A DNA stretch of 64,000 nucleotides, taken from Closterium sp. NIES-65 (lineage: Eukaryota; Streptophyta; Zygnematophyceae; Desmidiales; Closteriaceae). The DNA is taken from assembly GCA_948144175.1 (NCBI GenBank), contig CANXME010002551.1, forward strand, positions 124,001 through 188,000. The letters run 5' to 3'. Positions 32,101 to 40,374 of this stretch are shown here, piece by piece. Made by a program: the position numbers and the translations under genes. The stretch's first letter is position 1. Each line of letters begins with the position of its first letter. Under the pieces are notes generated by a model. That model did no database searches. It saw only the letters and a program-made list of their open reading frames with translations, and had not been told where the DNA came from.

Positions 32101-33513
32101 ACTCGCTGGCTCTTGAGAACTCGCTGGCTCTTGAGAACTCGCTGGCTCTTGAGAACTCGCTGGCTCTTGAGAACTCGCTGGCTCTTGAGAACTCGCTGGC
32201 TCTTGAGAACTCACTGGCTCTTGAGAACTCGCTGGCTCTTGAGAACTCGCTGGCTCTTGAGAACTCGCTGGCTCTTGAGAACTCGCTGGCTCTTGAGAAT
32301 TCTCAGAAACCAACTTCCCACAGTGACACCATTTTTCATACTCACCTCTCGCTGACCCCCTCACAATCCTTATCCTCTCTTTCCCTTCTCTCCCTCTCCG
32401 CTTTCTCCCCCGCCCTTCTCTCCTTGTCACCTCTGCAGGCAGTGACGCCAGACGGGGCCATACCAGAGCAGCAGATGCTAGCCCCATCCCCCCCACAATC
32501 CGTCTTCTCCCTCTCCGTCATTTCCCTCCCACCCCACAGGCAGTGACACCAGATGGGGCCATCCCAGAGCAGCAGGTGTTAGAGGTGTTCGACTGGGGGC
32601 TGGAAGGGCTGCTCATCACGCTCACCACCCTCACATCATTCCTGTCTCCCTTCCTCCACCCCTCTCTCTCCTCTTACAGGCAGTGACGCCGGATGGAGCT
32701 ATCCCGGAGCAGCAGATGCTGGAGGTGTTCGACTGGGGCCTAGAAGGGCTGCTCATCACCCTCACCTCGCCCGGCCCCATTTACCTCGAGTCCACCCCTA
32801 GAGCCGTCTCGCCTTGCTCCGTCTCCCACTCGCTTTTCCCCACCTCGGCTTCCACCTCCTCCTCCTCCACCTCCTCCTCCTCCACCTCCTCAGCATCCTT
32901 CTCCCGTTCCTCCTCCAACAAGCAACCGCATGCAGCCCCCTCTGCACCCAACCCCTCTGCACCCATCAGTACCACCACTACCTCCTCCTCCTCCTCCTCC
33001 TCCTCCTCCTCCTCCTCCTCCTCCTCCTCCTCCTCCTCCTCCTCCTCCTCCTCCTCCTCCTCCTCCTCCTCCTCCTCCTCCTCCTCCTCCTCCTCCTCCT
33101 CCTCCTCCTCCTCCTCCTCCTCCCCTTCCCCCCTCAGCCCCTCCCTCCACCGCTCTCCCTCCTCCCTCGCCTCCGCCTGGGCCTGGATCGAGCGCCTGAT
33201 CTCCACCGTCGATCCGCGCGAGAAGGACATCGGGGATCTAATCCTGGCCGTTGCAGCGCGCATGGCGGCGCACATCTATTGGCGGTGGCCCAGGCGGAGG
33301 GACAATGCTCGATACATAGCCCGCCTCCTGCTCTATGCTCACAAGCGCTTTGGCTGGCAGCAGGGGGGGCCGCAGGCGCAGTGGGGGCAGTGGGGGGGAC
33401 AGCAGGGGCAGCTGAGAATGCGTGCGGTGAGGGTGAGTGAGCGGCTGTGGGGGTGGAGCCTTCCTGATGCTGCTTCTGTCCGAGAACAGTGCGAGGTGAG
33501 GGTGGTGGGATGA
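23132..33513 (+). CDS. Large host gene of unknown function, N-myristoylation-type start
   Basis: Three coding blocks are visible. Block 1 (23132-about 24820) begins MGQANSTF, a Gly-2 myristoylation-like start, followed by helical [20 protein letters not shown] and [19 protein letters not shown]. Block 2, in another frame (about 24830-29879), has [50 protein letters not shown] and [15 protein letters not shown], separated by long low-complexity Gly, Ser, Ala and Glu tracts. It ends at a GTAAGG donor (29880). Block 3 (32680-33513) continues in phase 0 with [20 protein letters not shown] and [20 protein letters not shown] and ends in [20 protein letters not shown] plus a short tail. The ordered segments look like one conserved protein with expanded linkers. 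I do not recognise the family. The frame change at 24660-24830 needs an intron or an indel. Confidence 0.7.
28140..28555 (+). repeat. Purine-only Glu/Gly-rich coding tract
   Basis: About 400 bp of almost pure A/G sequence inside coding block 2 of the unknown gene. It encodes alternating Glu, Gly, Lys and Asp ([24 protein letters not shown]). The reading frame is kept, so it is probably translated as a charged disordered linker. Confidence 0.75.
28938..29102 (+). repeat. 15-bp coding repeat, (AVGAG)n
   Basis: About eleven copies of a 15-bp unit GCTGTGGGTGCAGGG, with three early copies reading GCTGTGGATGCAAGG. They lie in frame within coding block 2 and yield Ala-Val-Gly-Ala-Gly. Because 15 is a multiple of three, copy-number change would not shift the frame. 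Confidence 0.85.
29880..30064 (+). repeat. Duplicated exon end and 5' splice sites
   Basis: After the donor at 29880 (TTCAAG|GTAAGG) a second donor-like site occurs at about 29917 (TTCAAG|GTGAGA). A copy of the exon end (29967-30041, encoding [20 protein letters not shown]) then leads to a third donor at 30042 (TTCAAG|GTGAGA). The copied exon end differs by a few bases from the original (29805-29879). Confidence 0.8.
30065..31560 (+). repeat. 23-bp minisatellite, 65 copies, probably intronic
   Basis: Near-perfect array of GGATTGGCCTATGGGAAGTG plus GGT. The length of 1,496 bp equals 65 x 23 plus one extra G near 31071. The unit has no stop in any plus-strand frame, so the frame from block 2 stays open across it as a 23-residue period. 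A splice donor precedes it and a copied acceptor follows, so it most likely lies in an intron. The extreme uniformity suggests recent expansion. Confidence 0.93.
31638..31682 (+). pseudogene. Partial exon copy 1 with acceptor
   Basis: CACCCTGCAG precedes GCTGTGACCCCAGACGG, matching the start of the last exon (32680). It lacks three bases after ACCATC and is lost after about 40 bp. Confidence 0.7.
31683..31860 (+). repeat. 12-bp minisatellite TGCTCTCTGTGG, about 15 copies
   Basis: Perfect tandem array directly after the first partial exon copy. It ends TGCTCTCTGGGGG. Free of stops in every frame in either direction. Confidence 0.93.
31950..32014 (+). pseudogene. Partial exon copy 2 with acceptor
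   Basis: CACCCTCCAG is followed by a degenerate copy of the last-exon start, including CCAGAGCAGCAGGTGCTAGA and CTCGACTGGGGGCTGGAG (compare 32700-32745). It passes directly into the 18-bp minisatellite. Confidence 0.7.
32015..32300 (+). repeat. 18-bp minisatellite GCTGGCTCTTGAGAACTC, about 16 copies
   Basis: Near-perfect array with one variant (ACTCACTGG near 32213). It begins right where the second partial exon copy ends. Confidence 0.93.
32439..32622 (+). pseudogene. Partial exon copies 3 and 4 with acceptors
   Basis: Copy 3 begins 32439 after CTCTGCAG and matches the last exon for about 44 bp (to GCAGATGCTAG). Copy 4 begins 32540 after CACCCCACAG and matches for about 80 bp, through GAAGGGCTGCTCATCAC. 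Both then change to unrelated pyrimidine-rich sequence resembling the intron ends before each acceptor. Confidence 0.75.
32680..33513 (+). CDS. Last exon of the unknown gene
   Basis: Follows the acceptor CTCTTACAG and is the only copy that extends into conserved-looking sequence. It encodes [20 protein letters not shown], a Ser-rich stretch, then [20 protein letters not shown] and [23 protein letters not shown] is at 33511-33513. Joining to the donor at 29880 keeps the frame (phase 0). Confidence 0.75.
   Translation, partial: AVTPDGAIPEQQMLEVFDWGLEGLLITLTSPGPIYLESTPRAVSPCSVSHSLFPTSASTSSSSTSSSSTSSASFSRSSSNKQPHAAPSAPNPSAPISTTTTSSSSSSSSSSSSSSSSSSSSSSSSSSSSSSSSSSSSSSSSSSSSSSSPSPLSPSLHRSPSSLASAWAWIERLISTVDPREKDIGDLILAVAARMAAHIYWRWPRRRDNARYIARLLLYAHKRFGWQQGGPQAQWGQWGGQQGQLRMRAVRVSERLWGWSLPDAASVREQCEVRVVG
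32983..33122 (+). repeat. (TCC)n coding microsatellite, about 46 codons
   Basis: Uninterrupted TCC run giving a polyserine block in the last exon. It is in frame, so length changes would be tolerated as disordered linker. Confidence 0.9.
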
Positions 33514-33947
33514 GGGGTATGGGTGGAAGGAGAAGGGGTGTGACGATTTGGGGTTTTATCTGCTTTGTTGTGAGTCAGTCGGAGTGAGAGCGTGTCTGGG
33601 TGCATGCGTACCGGTATGTGTGCATGTACATATAAAGATGTGTATACCGTACAATGTGTGCATTTAATGTGTGTGTAAAGATGTATATACCGTGCAATCG
33701 TGTTATTGTTAAACCATGTGCTCCTTGTGGTGTGTCTTGTGAATCACTTGGTTGGCATGGCAGACTGACGAAGAGGCTCAAGAGATCATGGACAGTGCAA
33801 TGATTGCAACATGGACTGGCATTGCAGCATGATGCAGCCAACTGGAGTAAAACAATTGTAACTTCGTTAATTAACCCATGAGCACATGCTCTATCAGGCT
33901 CTTTTCCAGTCATTATTTAAGGGAAGCAACTTGTTCCCTTTTCTCAT
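33514..33947. other. 3' flank of the unknown gene, nothing further recognised
   Basis: AT-richer sequence with short repeated TGTATATACCGT(A/G)CAA motifs near 33640 and 33685. I see no gene. Confidence 0.5.
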
Positions 33948-34397
33948 ACCGTCAGCCCCCGGATAGAAGCGCCCCTGGGGTTATAAAAAAACACTGTTTT
34001 TTAGGGGGTGGGCTTATAATTGAGGATTTTTATAAGCGCCGGGGCTTATAAAATGACATATATGAAATCTAGTTTTTTTACACCAAAGTGTTCATCTCGT
34101 CCTTGCGATTTGAATCGAATCGATATTCTAGGGGGCTGGAATGTGAATCTCGCGTAAATTGGCATTGAGTCGCGCGATGGTGAAGGGATTCGAATTTCTG
34201 AATGTTGGGATGCAAAAATTGTGTTTCGTTACAGCGTTTCCAGTAAAAATATAAAAAAATAATTCAGAGGGTGGCGCTTATAATCCGTAAGCCTTTAGGG
34301 GTGCGCTTATAATCGAGGACCGGATATAAGCGCCCTCATCCTTTTATAAGCGCCGGCGCTTATCCGAGGCCTGCGCTTCTATCCGGGGGCTTACGGT
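33948..34397. mobile_element. TIR element, ACCGT(C/A)AGCCCCCGG ends (450 bp)
   Basis: Left end ACCGTCAGCCCCCGGATAGA and right end (reverse complement) ACCGTAAGCCCCCGGATAGA, each continuing AGCGC: a 25-bp inverted repeat with one mismatch. The interior has several GGCTTATAA and TATAAGCGCC motifs in both orientations, and no transposase. No certain target duplication is seen. Probably a non-autonomous DNA transposon related in its ends to the element at 10486-11050. Confidence 0.75.
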
Positions 34398-34532
34398 ATG
34401 CATGATGTGCTATGCTTTTCAGTCTAATTTGCTGTACTGGGTGGGACTGTATGGTAAATGTGATTGCGTGTGGAAACAACGTCATGAGATAATTTTATGA
34501 CCATTAGTATTTTCGCTGACCTTGTTGAGTGA

Positions 34533-34874
34533 TGTAAGGAAAATTCCTTTTCCTTACTTCGCGTCCCCGCTCAGCCTGTACACCACTGTAGCACCACAGT
34601 CAGCACCGTTACCACTCGCAACCCTCGCATCGACAATCCTTCCGCCACCTTCACACCTCACACCCCAACCTCACAGCTCGGCGGGTAACCCGCCCTCTGG
34701 GCCTCCGCTTCGACATTTCCCCAAGCCTCAGTCCCAGGCCCATCGCGCGACAACCACAGTCCATTACCGTTACCACTGTAGTTTCGCTATATATTCTTCG
34801 CTCATGCCTTCGCTCATTGTACTCTTGCTTCGATAGTGCAATTCTCGCTCGATCACTCAATTGTACTCGTAACA
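34533..34874 (+). repeat. 5' LTR of the gypsy element (342 bp)
   Basis: TGTAAGGAAAA to ACTCGTAACA. TATATATTC near 34787 is a plausible TATA box. No standard primer site is obvious after it. Confidence 0.95.
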
Positions 34875-35504
34875 CTTCGTATTCAGAGCCTACGATCTCT
34901 TCTCGGACCGCACCCACACCTTCGCTTCCCCACTATCTCAATTTTTGGGGGGGGGGTAGACGTCTCTCAGCGACACAGCACCGCCGCTCGTAGTGCTCTC
35001 TCGTAAGCACGCACGGCCACGACAGAGGCTCTCGCTGAGCTTGCCCGACACCCCCGCCATGGCCGAATTTACTCTCGCGACACTGACGCAGGAGCAACTC
35101 GACCGTCTCGTGCGCCAAGTTGAAGAATCGGCGCTCGAAATTGCGACGCTCACGGCGGAACGTGACTCCGCCTGTCAGCAATCCACGGTGAATACACCTG
35201 CAAATGCACCTGCACAATCGGAGGAGCCGATCATAATTTCATCAGACACACCTACACAGAACGACAGCGTGGGACAGCGCTCAGGCGCAGCCAGTGATGG
35301 CGCCGCCCAACAGATGCCGGGCATGGGGAGAAACAGGGTCGCGCCAAGCCCACGGGAGCCTCGTGAAGCCTGTCGGCACGTGGAGTTCGCGGCGACAATT
35401 GGCGACCAGGCCATCATGGCACCAATGCCACTCAAGCCGCAGCGCCCGCCCTGTTTCGACCCAAGCCAACGTGGAGGTCCGACGGTTCAATCGTGGGTCT
35501 TCAC

Positions 35505-35711
35505 TGTCAGATTATAATGCATGTCTAGTTTGTAGTGGGGTACTCAAAAGTGAGTATAACCCTTTTATGGCTTACTACTTGTATCCCCCTCCTTTCTAGT
35601 TTCAACATTCTCCTTCCACAATTCTCTCGACATTTCACTTACACCCTAAAACTCGAACTCACTCCTAAGCTACTATGGCTCCTAAGCCAAATTCTCGCTA
35701 GTTTATCAACA
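35505..35711 (+). repeat. 5' LTR of element E (207 bp)
   Basis: TGTCAG to ATCAACA. It is followed directly by the primer site TGCTATCAGAGCTTAA. Confidence 0.92.
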
Positions 35712-36169
35712 TGCTATCAGAGCTTAAAGCTCTTGGCCTGTGGGCCCACTTGCTTCCGCTGCCCTACTGTGTGTCGCGCGCCCCGTGGCGCGCGACATTC
35801 TATTTTTCTTCCCGCCACGCGCTCGGAACGCGTGGCGGTTTTCTGCCCGCCGTGCGCCCCGAGGCGCGCGGCGGGTTCCTACCTCGTCGCGGCGTCTTGG
35901 GGGCCCGCGCACTGGCCCCGACCGTCGCCTCGTCGTGGCGTTTTGGGGGCCCGCACGCAGGCCCCTCCCGTCGCCTCGTCGCGGCACTTTCGGGGCCCGC
36001 GAGCCGGCCCCTCCCGTTGCCTCGTCACGGCGCCTTAGGGGCCTGCGCGCGGTCCCCTTTGCTCGCCCGTCGAGGCACTTTTGGGGGCCTGCGCGGCTCC
36101 CTAGCACGTCGCCCGTCAGGGCACCCTGGGGGCCGCGCCCTTCCCCTCCCCTCCCTCCTAATTTCCACT

Positions 36170-36475
36170 GCAGCAGCAGCCCCTGGAGCAGCCGCCCCAG
36201 CAGCAGCAGCACCTGGAGCAGCCGCCCCAGCAGCAGCACCCCCTGGAGCAGCCGCTCCAGCAGCAGCAGCCCCTGGAGCAGCCGCCCCAGTAGCAGCAGC
36301 CCCTGTAGCAGCCGCCCCAGCAGCAGCAGCAGCCTCTGGAGCAGCCGCCCCAGCAGCAGCAGCCCCTGGAGCAGCTGCCCCAGCAGCAGCAGCAGCCCCT
36401 GGAGCAGCCGCCCCAGCAGCTGCAGCCCCTGGAGCAGCCGCCCCAGCAGCAGCCACCCCTGGCCCCTGCAACAGC
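36170..36475 (+). repeat. Pro/Gln-type 30-bp tandem repeat in element E
   Basis: About ten copies of a unit near CAGCAGCAGCCCCTGGAGCA followed by GCCGCCCCAG. One frame reads QQQPLEQPPQ with several TAG or nonsense units, so it is no longer coding there. It resembles the Gln-rich linker of copia pol. Confidence 0.8.
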
Positions 36476-37056
36476 CGCTCCTGGACCCGGTGCAGCCGTG
36501 GGGGGGTGGGTGTGGGGGTGATGGTTGTGGGGGTGTCGGTTGTGCGTGCCGTCCCCTCCTCCTCCTCCTCCTTCGTCTCCCACTGCTACAGCTATCGCTG
36601 AGGGGGGTGGATGTGTGGGAGTCTGGGGTTTAGGGTTTAAGAGGGTGATGTGGGTGTATGGCTAGGGTTTGATCAGAGGGTGTGTGAGAGGGGCGTTGGG
36701 CAGCTGGGGGAGGTTGAGTGGAGGCAGCAGTCTTGTCGTCAGCAGCACCAGCAGTCCGGAGGCTACAATCTCCGGTAGTCGCCAGTCGCCTGTGGGTCAG
36801 TTGCTCGTCTGCCGCTACTTTTAGCCGCGGAGCCACTTACTCCTGTAGTCCGGGCCTTTGCTTCGGTAGCCACTGAGCCAGCAGCTCGTCCGTGTGTCTG
36901 CAGCGTCAGCAGTCGCCTCCCATCTTCTCTTCCCCACAGTCTCTCCTCCTCCTCACTTGCCCACTGTGATTAGCTCTAGCCTTACTTACCTATTGTGAAC
37001 TATAGCTCTATGCCTGCATGCTGTACTGATTATACCCCACTTTGACTATGGGGGTG

Positions 37057-37263
37057 TGTCAGATTATAATGCATGTCTAGTCTGTAGTGGGGTACTCAAA
37101 AGTGAGTATAACCCTTTTAGGGCTTACTACTTGTATCCCCCTCCTTTCTAGTTTCAACATTCTCCTTCCACAATGCTCTCCACATTTCACTTACACCCTA
37201 AAACTCGAACTCACTCCTAAGCTACTATGGCTCCTAAGCCAAATTCTCGCTAGTTTATCAACA
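37057..37263 (+). repeat. 3' LTR of element E (207 bp)
   Basis: Preceded by GACTATGGGGGTG and followed by the TTCAC duplication. Confidence 0.92.
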
Positions 37264-37353
37264 TTCACGATGAACGTATTTTTCGACGCAAACTACGTCG
37301 AGTCAGATGCAGCGAAGATCCGATATGCCGTCTCTCTGCTGAGGGGCCCCGCC

Positions 37354-37515
37354 CAGAGCTTTTGCTAGGATCTGAGGGCGTCTGATTCTGTCAGACGCGT
37401 CCGCCAGGCAAAACAATTGTTTTGTCTGATCTAGATTGGAAAATCAGATGGATATAAAAAAATGAGTCTGAAAATCAGACCATCAGACCAAAATGGTCTG
37501 ATAACGAGAGCCCTG
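37354..37515. mobile_element. hAT-type MITE in gypsy gag (162 bp)
   Basis: Begins CAGAGCTTTTGC and ends GAGAGCCCTG (reverse complement CAGGGCTCTC). Flanked by the 8-bp duplication GCCCCGCC (37346-37353 and 37516-37523). Removing the insert and one duplication restores the gag reading frame. The interior contains repeated GTCTGA/TCAGAC motifs that can pair. The 8-bp duplication and CAGRGC ends fit hAT. Confidence 0.85.
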
Positions 37516-38158
37516 GCCCCGCCATGGACTGGTGGCGAGTCATCGTGACGTCGCCACGCGCCTACGAGCCACCGTCGCAAGAGGAAGGGCCCACGGGTCC
37601 AGCTGTCACCTGGAGTTCATTCTGCGAAACCGCCCAGTACAGCACATGGGATGTGTGGTGCGCAGGGCTTTGGGCGCGCTTCGAGCCAATCGCGGCTTCT
37701 ATTTCGGCGCGTCAGAGACTGCGTACTTGGCGGCAGCTCGGGTCGGTTCAAGACTACACGAGCGGTTTTCTCGCATTATGCGAGCAAGTTGGCTACATGC
37801 ACGAAGCGGAGCGGATGGACCGTTACGTCGGAGGACTGAAGACAGACATCTCGCACGAGATCATGCTACGCGGGCTCTCGAACTTCAACGAGATTCTCGC
37901 GCTCGCCGAGAAAATCGACATTTTGCGCCGTCCGAGACTGGGGTCCTACTATGGATATCGCCCTCGGGGACCGATCGAGCACACCACCGTATATGTCGTT
38001 GCGACGAATACAGCTGTCGCGCCGTTTAAGGGGCAGTGCTTTGCTTGCAATAGGCCGGGCTATCGCAAGAGTGAATGCCCAGAGGAGCTGAGGCGCCGCG
38101 GAGCAGAGCAGGGGAGGGAGTCTCCAAGGTAGGGAAACGCTAGCAGTCAGTAGGAATC

Positions 38159-38872
38159 GTGCCAACTACTGACGAGACTGCCTGCTCGCCCAACCCCACC
38201 GACCCTCACCGAGTCTCAGTACCGATTCATGCTATCGATCGGACTCGGACGAATAGGGAGGGTACAGCGACAGATTGCCCAGTACTGATCCACGGGAAAA
38301 TACAGGGAGCAGCAGTGACGATTTTTATCGACGGAGGAGCAAGTCACAGTTTAGTTAATACCGCAACCGCACGAAAACTGCAACTGACACTTAGCCGTTG
38401 TTTACATGAGATAGATGCACGCTTAGTTGACGGTACGCCACTGGCCATACGGGAAATGGTGGAGAGAGTCAAAGTCCGCTGCGGGGGAAATTTCGGATTT
38501 ACACAGGAAATGCTCGCGACGACACTAGATGGGCACGACATTTTACTGGGACGTAATTGGCTGCGATGGTATAACCCGCGAATTGATTGGACGATGGGTA
38601 GCTGCACTATGCGAAGTAGCGGTAACTGGGTTGAGCTATCTCGCTGGCAGTCGCCCGAGTCTTCAACGGTACACGTCAACGCCGTCACCATGAAACGGAT
38701 TGTCGCTGCTGGAACTGACGTGTACGCAGTAGACATTGCAGTCGTAGAGGGAGCAGAGCAGCCGAGTGATTTTAAGAAACTGCTGGCAGCGGTACCGCCC
38801 GAACTGAAGGAACTATTGAAACGATACCCCGATATTTTTCCCGACGACTTACCGGAAGGATTGCCACCTTAG
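38159..38872 (+). pseudogene. Gypsy protease region
   Basis: A different frame from Gag. Contains the retropepsin site VTIFIDGGASHSLVN and the second motif HDILLGRNWL, followed by a linker to RT. It ends at TAG 38870-38872. Further in-frame stops at 38888-38890 (TGA) and 39053-39055 (TAA) separate it from RT. DGGA rather than DSGA is common in plant gypsy proteases. Confidence 0.85.
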
Positions 38873-39640
38873 CGAGCACATGACCACTGAATAGAATTAG
38901 AACCGGGGGCACAGCCAGCTGTACAGCGCCAGTTCAGACTGACACAACCCGAGCTCGACGAACTGAGGAAGCTGTTAGATTACTTGTTAGAGAAGAGATT
39001 CATCCGACCGAGCTCGTCACCGTTCGCCGCACCGATACTGTTCACGCCAAAATAAGACGGAGGGTTTCGCATGTGCATCGATTACCGAGCGCTCAACAGG
39101 GTAACACTCAAGTCGCGGTACCCCATTCCCCGCGCCGACGAACTCATCGACCAACTGCGGACAGCACGGGTTTTTTTGAAAATAGATTTACGGGGAGGTT
39201 ACCATCAGATTAGGGTCGAACCATCGGACTGCGCCAAAACAACTTTCCGGACTAGGTACGGGTCGTTCGAGTACACCGTGATGCCCTTCGGGCTGACCAA
39301 CGCACCAGCGACATTCCAGATGACCATGAACGAAGCGTTTAGGCCACTTTTAGATAAATGTGTGATAGTTTACCTCGATGATATCCTCGTCTACAGTCGC
39401 GACAAGCAGCAGCACTTCGAAGGTCTGGAAGCAATCTTTCAAATTCTATACGAGTATCGCCTACTGACAAAGAGTTCCAAGTGCGAGTTTTTTCAGGACC
39501 GCCTTGAGTTTTTGGGGCACGTTATTTTGGAGGCTGGGGTCGAAATTGACCCAAAGAAGTTAGACACGGTGAAAGCCTACGGAACTTTTTGGGGTTCGTC
39601 AATTACGTGCGTCGCTTCGTCCCCGACATGGCACGGTTAA
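38873..39640 (+). pseudogene. Gypsy reverse transcriptase
   Basis: Same frame as protease. Shows QPELDELRKLLDYLLEKRFI, FRMCIDYRALNRVT, KIDLRGGYHQI, MPFGLTNAPATFQ, the catalytic VYLDDILVYSR and KCEFFQDRLEFLGH. Near 39580 the frame changes: FLGFVNYVRRFVPDMARL continues in another frame, with material missing before it. Confidence 0.9.
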
Positions 39641-39994
39641 CAGCGCCACTGACGGACTTGTTACGGAAGGGGGTCGCTTTTACGTGGGGGGAGAAAAGCA
39701 TGCTGCCTTCTCTGCCCTGAAAACTGTTCTCTGTTCACCGCCCGTCCTGTGCATCGCCGACCCACACCGCCCATTCGAAGTTGCTACCGACGCAAGCGAC
39801 ATCGCCATCGAAGCCGTACTGCTACCGGACATCGGCAATGGCCTACAACCCATCGCATACGAATCACGAAAACTGCATCCGCCCAAGAAAAAAAACCCAA
39901 TACACGACCGCGAAATGCTTGCGATAGTGCACGCGTTCAAAGTGTGGCGCTGTTACTTGACCGGCGTAGACGTGACAGTACGGACAGACCATAA
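39641..39994 (+). pseudogene. Gypsy RNase H, 5' part
   Basis: Reads LTDLLRKGVAFTWGE, then after another frameshift near 39695 HAAFSALKTVL, FEVATDASDIAIEAVL, YESRKLHPPKKKNPIHDRE and DVTVRTDH. It is cut at the TDHK codons by element C (duplication CATAA, 39990-39994 and 47852-47856). Confidence 0.88.
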
Positions 39995-40126
39995 TGACGA
40001 GAAGTGAGAATGGAATGAATGAACTATGAAACAGTTGGGTACAAGTATTAACCCTAATTGGGTTGTACCCCTTATGGGCTACCCCACTACAGCCTACACA
40101 AATGTATAAGCTATAATGTTTTAACA
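39995..40126 (-). repeat. 3' LTR of element C (132 bp)
   Basis: On the minus strand it begins TGTTAAAAC and ends TCTCGTCA; the other copy begins TGTCAGAAC. It adjoins the purine tract. Confidence 0.95.
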
Positions 40127-40158
40127 CACCCCCATAGGCAAAGTGGGGGAGAACAAGT

Positions 40159-40260
40159 GGTCACAAGACCAGTCAAGCAAAGCAGAGCAAATCAAAGCAA
40201 GCTCAGGGTGGATCACAAAGTCACCATACAGTCCAAGCACAAGAGTAAGGCCACAAGGCC
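40159..40260 (-). promoter_or_regulatory. Paired tetraloop hairpins in the 3' UTR of element C
   Basis: On the minus strand GGCCTTGTGGCC (40249-40260) and GGTCTTGTGACC (40159-40170) flank GTGATCCACCCTGAGC, as in A and B, although the surrounding sequence has diverged. TATATATA lies upstream near 40278. Confidence 0.55.
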
Positions 40261-40374
40261 AGTTCACATGCAAGGTCATATATATAAAGGTAAAACAAGC
40301 AAGGGCATGTATAGAAAGAAGACAGTACAAACAAGATCAAGAAGTGAGCAAGTGAGGCCAGGTAGGCACAAGAC

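Larger units (their letters stand above)
35505..37263 (+). mobile_element. Non-autonomous LTR retrotransposon E inside gypsy gag
   Basis: 1,759-bp element with 207-bp LTRs (35505-35711 and 37057-37263) that start TGTCAGATTATAATGC and end TTTATCAACA, flanked by TTCAC (35500-35504 and 37264-37268). The primer site TGCTATCAGAGCTTAA and purine tract TATGGGGGTG are in copia-like positions. The 1,345-bp interior has a GC-rich leader with GCGCG palindromes and a Pro/Gln repeat resembling the integrase-RT linker of the copia elements. No enzyme domain remains, so it is probably a deletion derivative moved in trans. The LTRs differ at four positions by hand count. Confidence 0.92.
35059..38132 (+). 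pseudogene. Gypsy Gag, split by element E and a hAT MITE
   Basis: The start is the ATG at 35059 (MAEFTLATLT), beginning with a coiled-coil-like segment. After GGPTVQSWVFT it is interrupted by E (35505-37268 including the duplication), resumes MNVFFDANYVESDAAKIRYA, is interrupted again by the MITE (37354-37523 including the duplication), and resumes DWWRVIVTSPRA. The capsid-like part ends in a zinc knuckle, CFACNRPGYRKSEC, where the usual His of CCHC is Tyr. It stops at TAG 38130-38132. E does not change the frame (1,764 bp inserted); the MITE shifts it (170 bp). Confidence 0.9.

Noticed and set aside
32781..33275. Poly-Glu, poly-Gly and poly-Leu ORFs over the TCC run
   Set aside because: These are other-frame readings of a coding polyserine tract in the last exon of the unknown gene.
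35740..36633. Ala/Pro-rich ORFs in element E as a new protein
   Set aside because: The frames cross a GC-rich leader and a repeat related to the copia linker; no domain and no conserved start.
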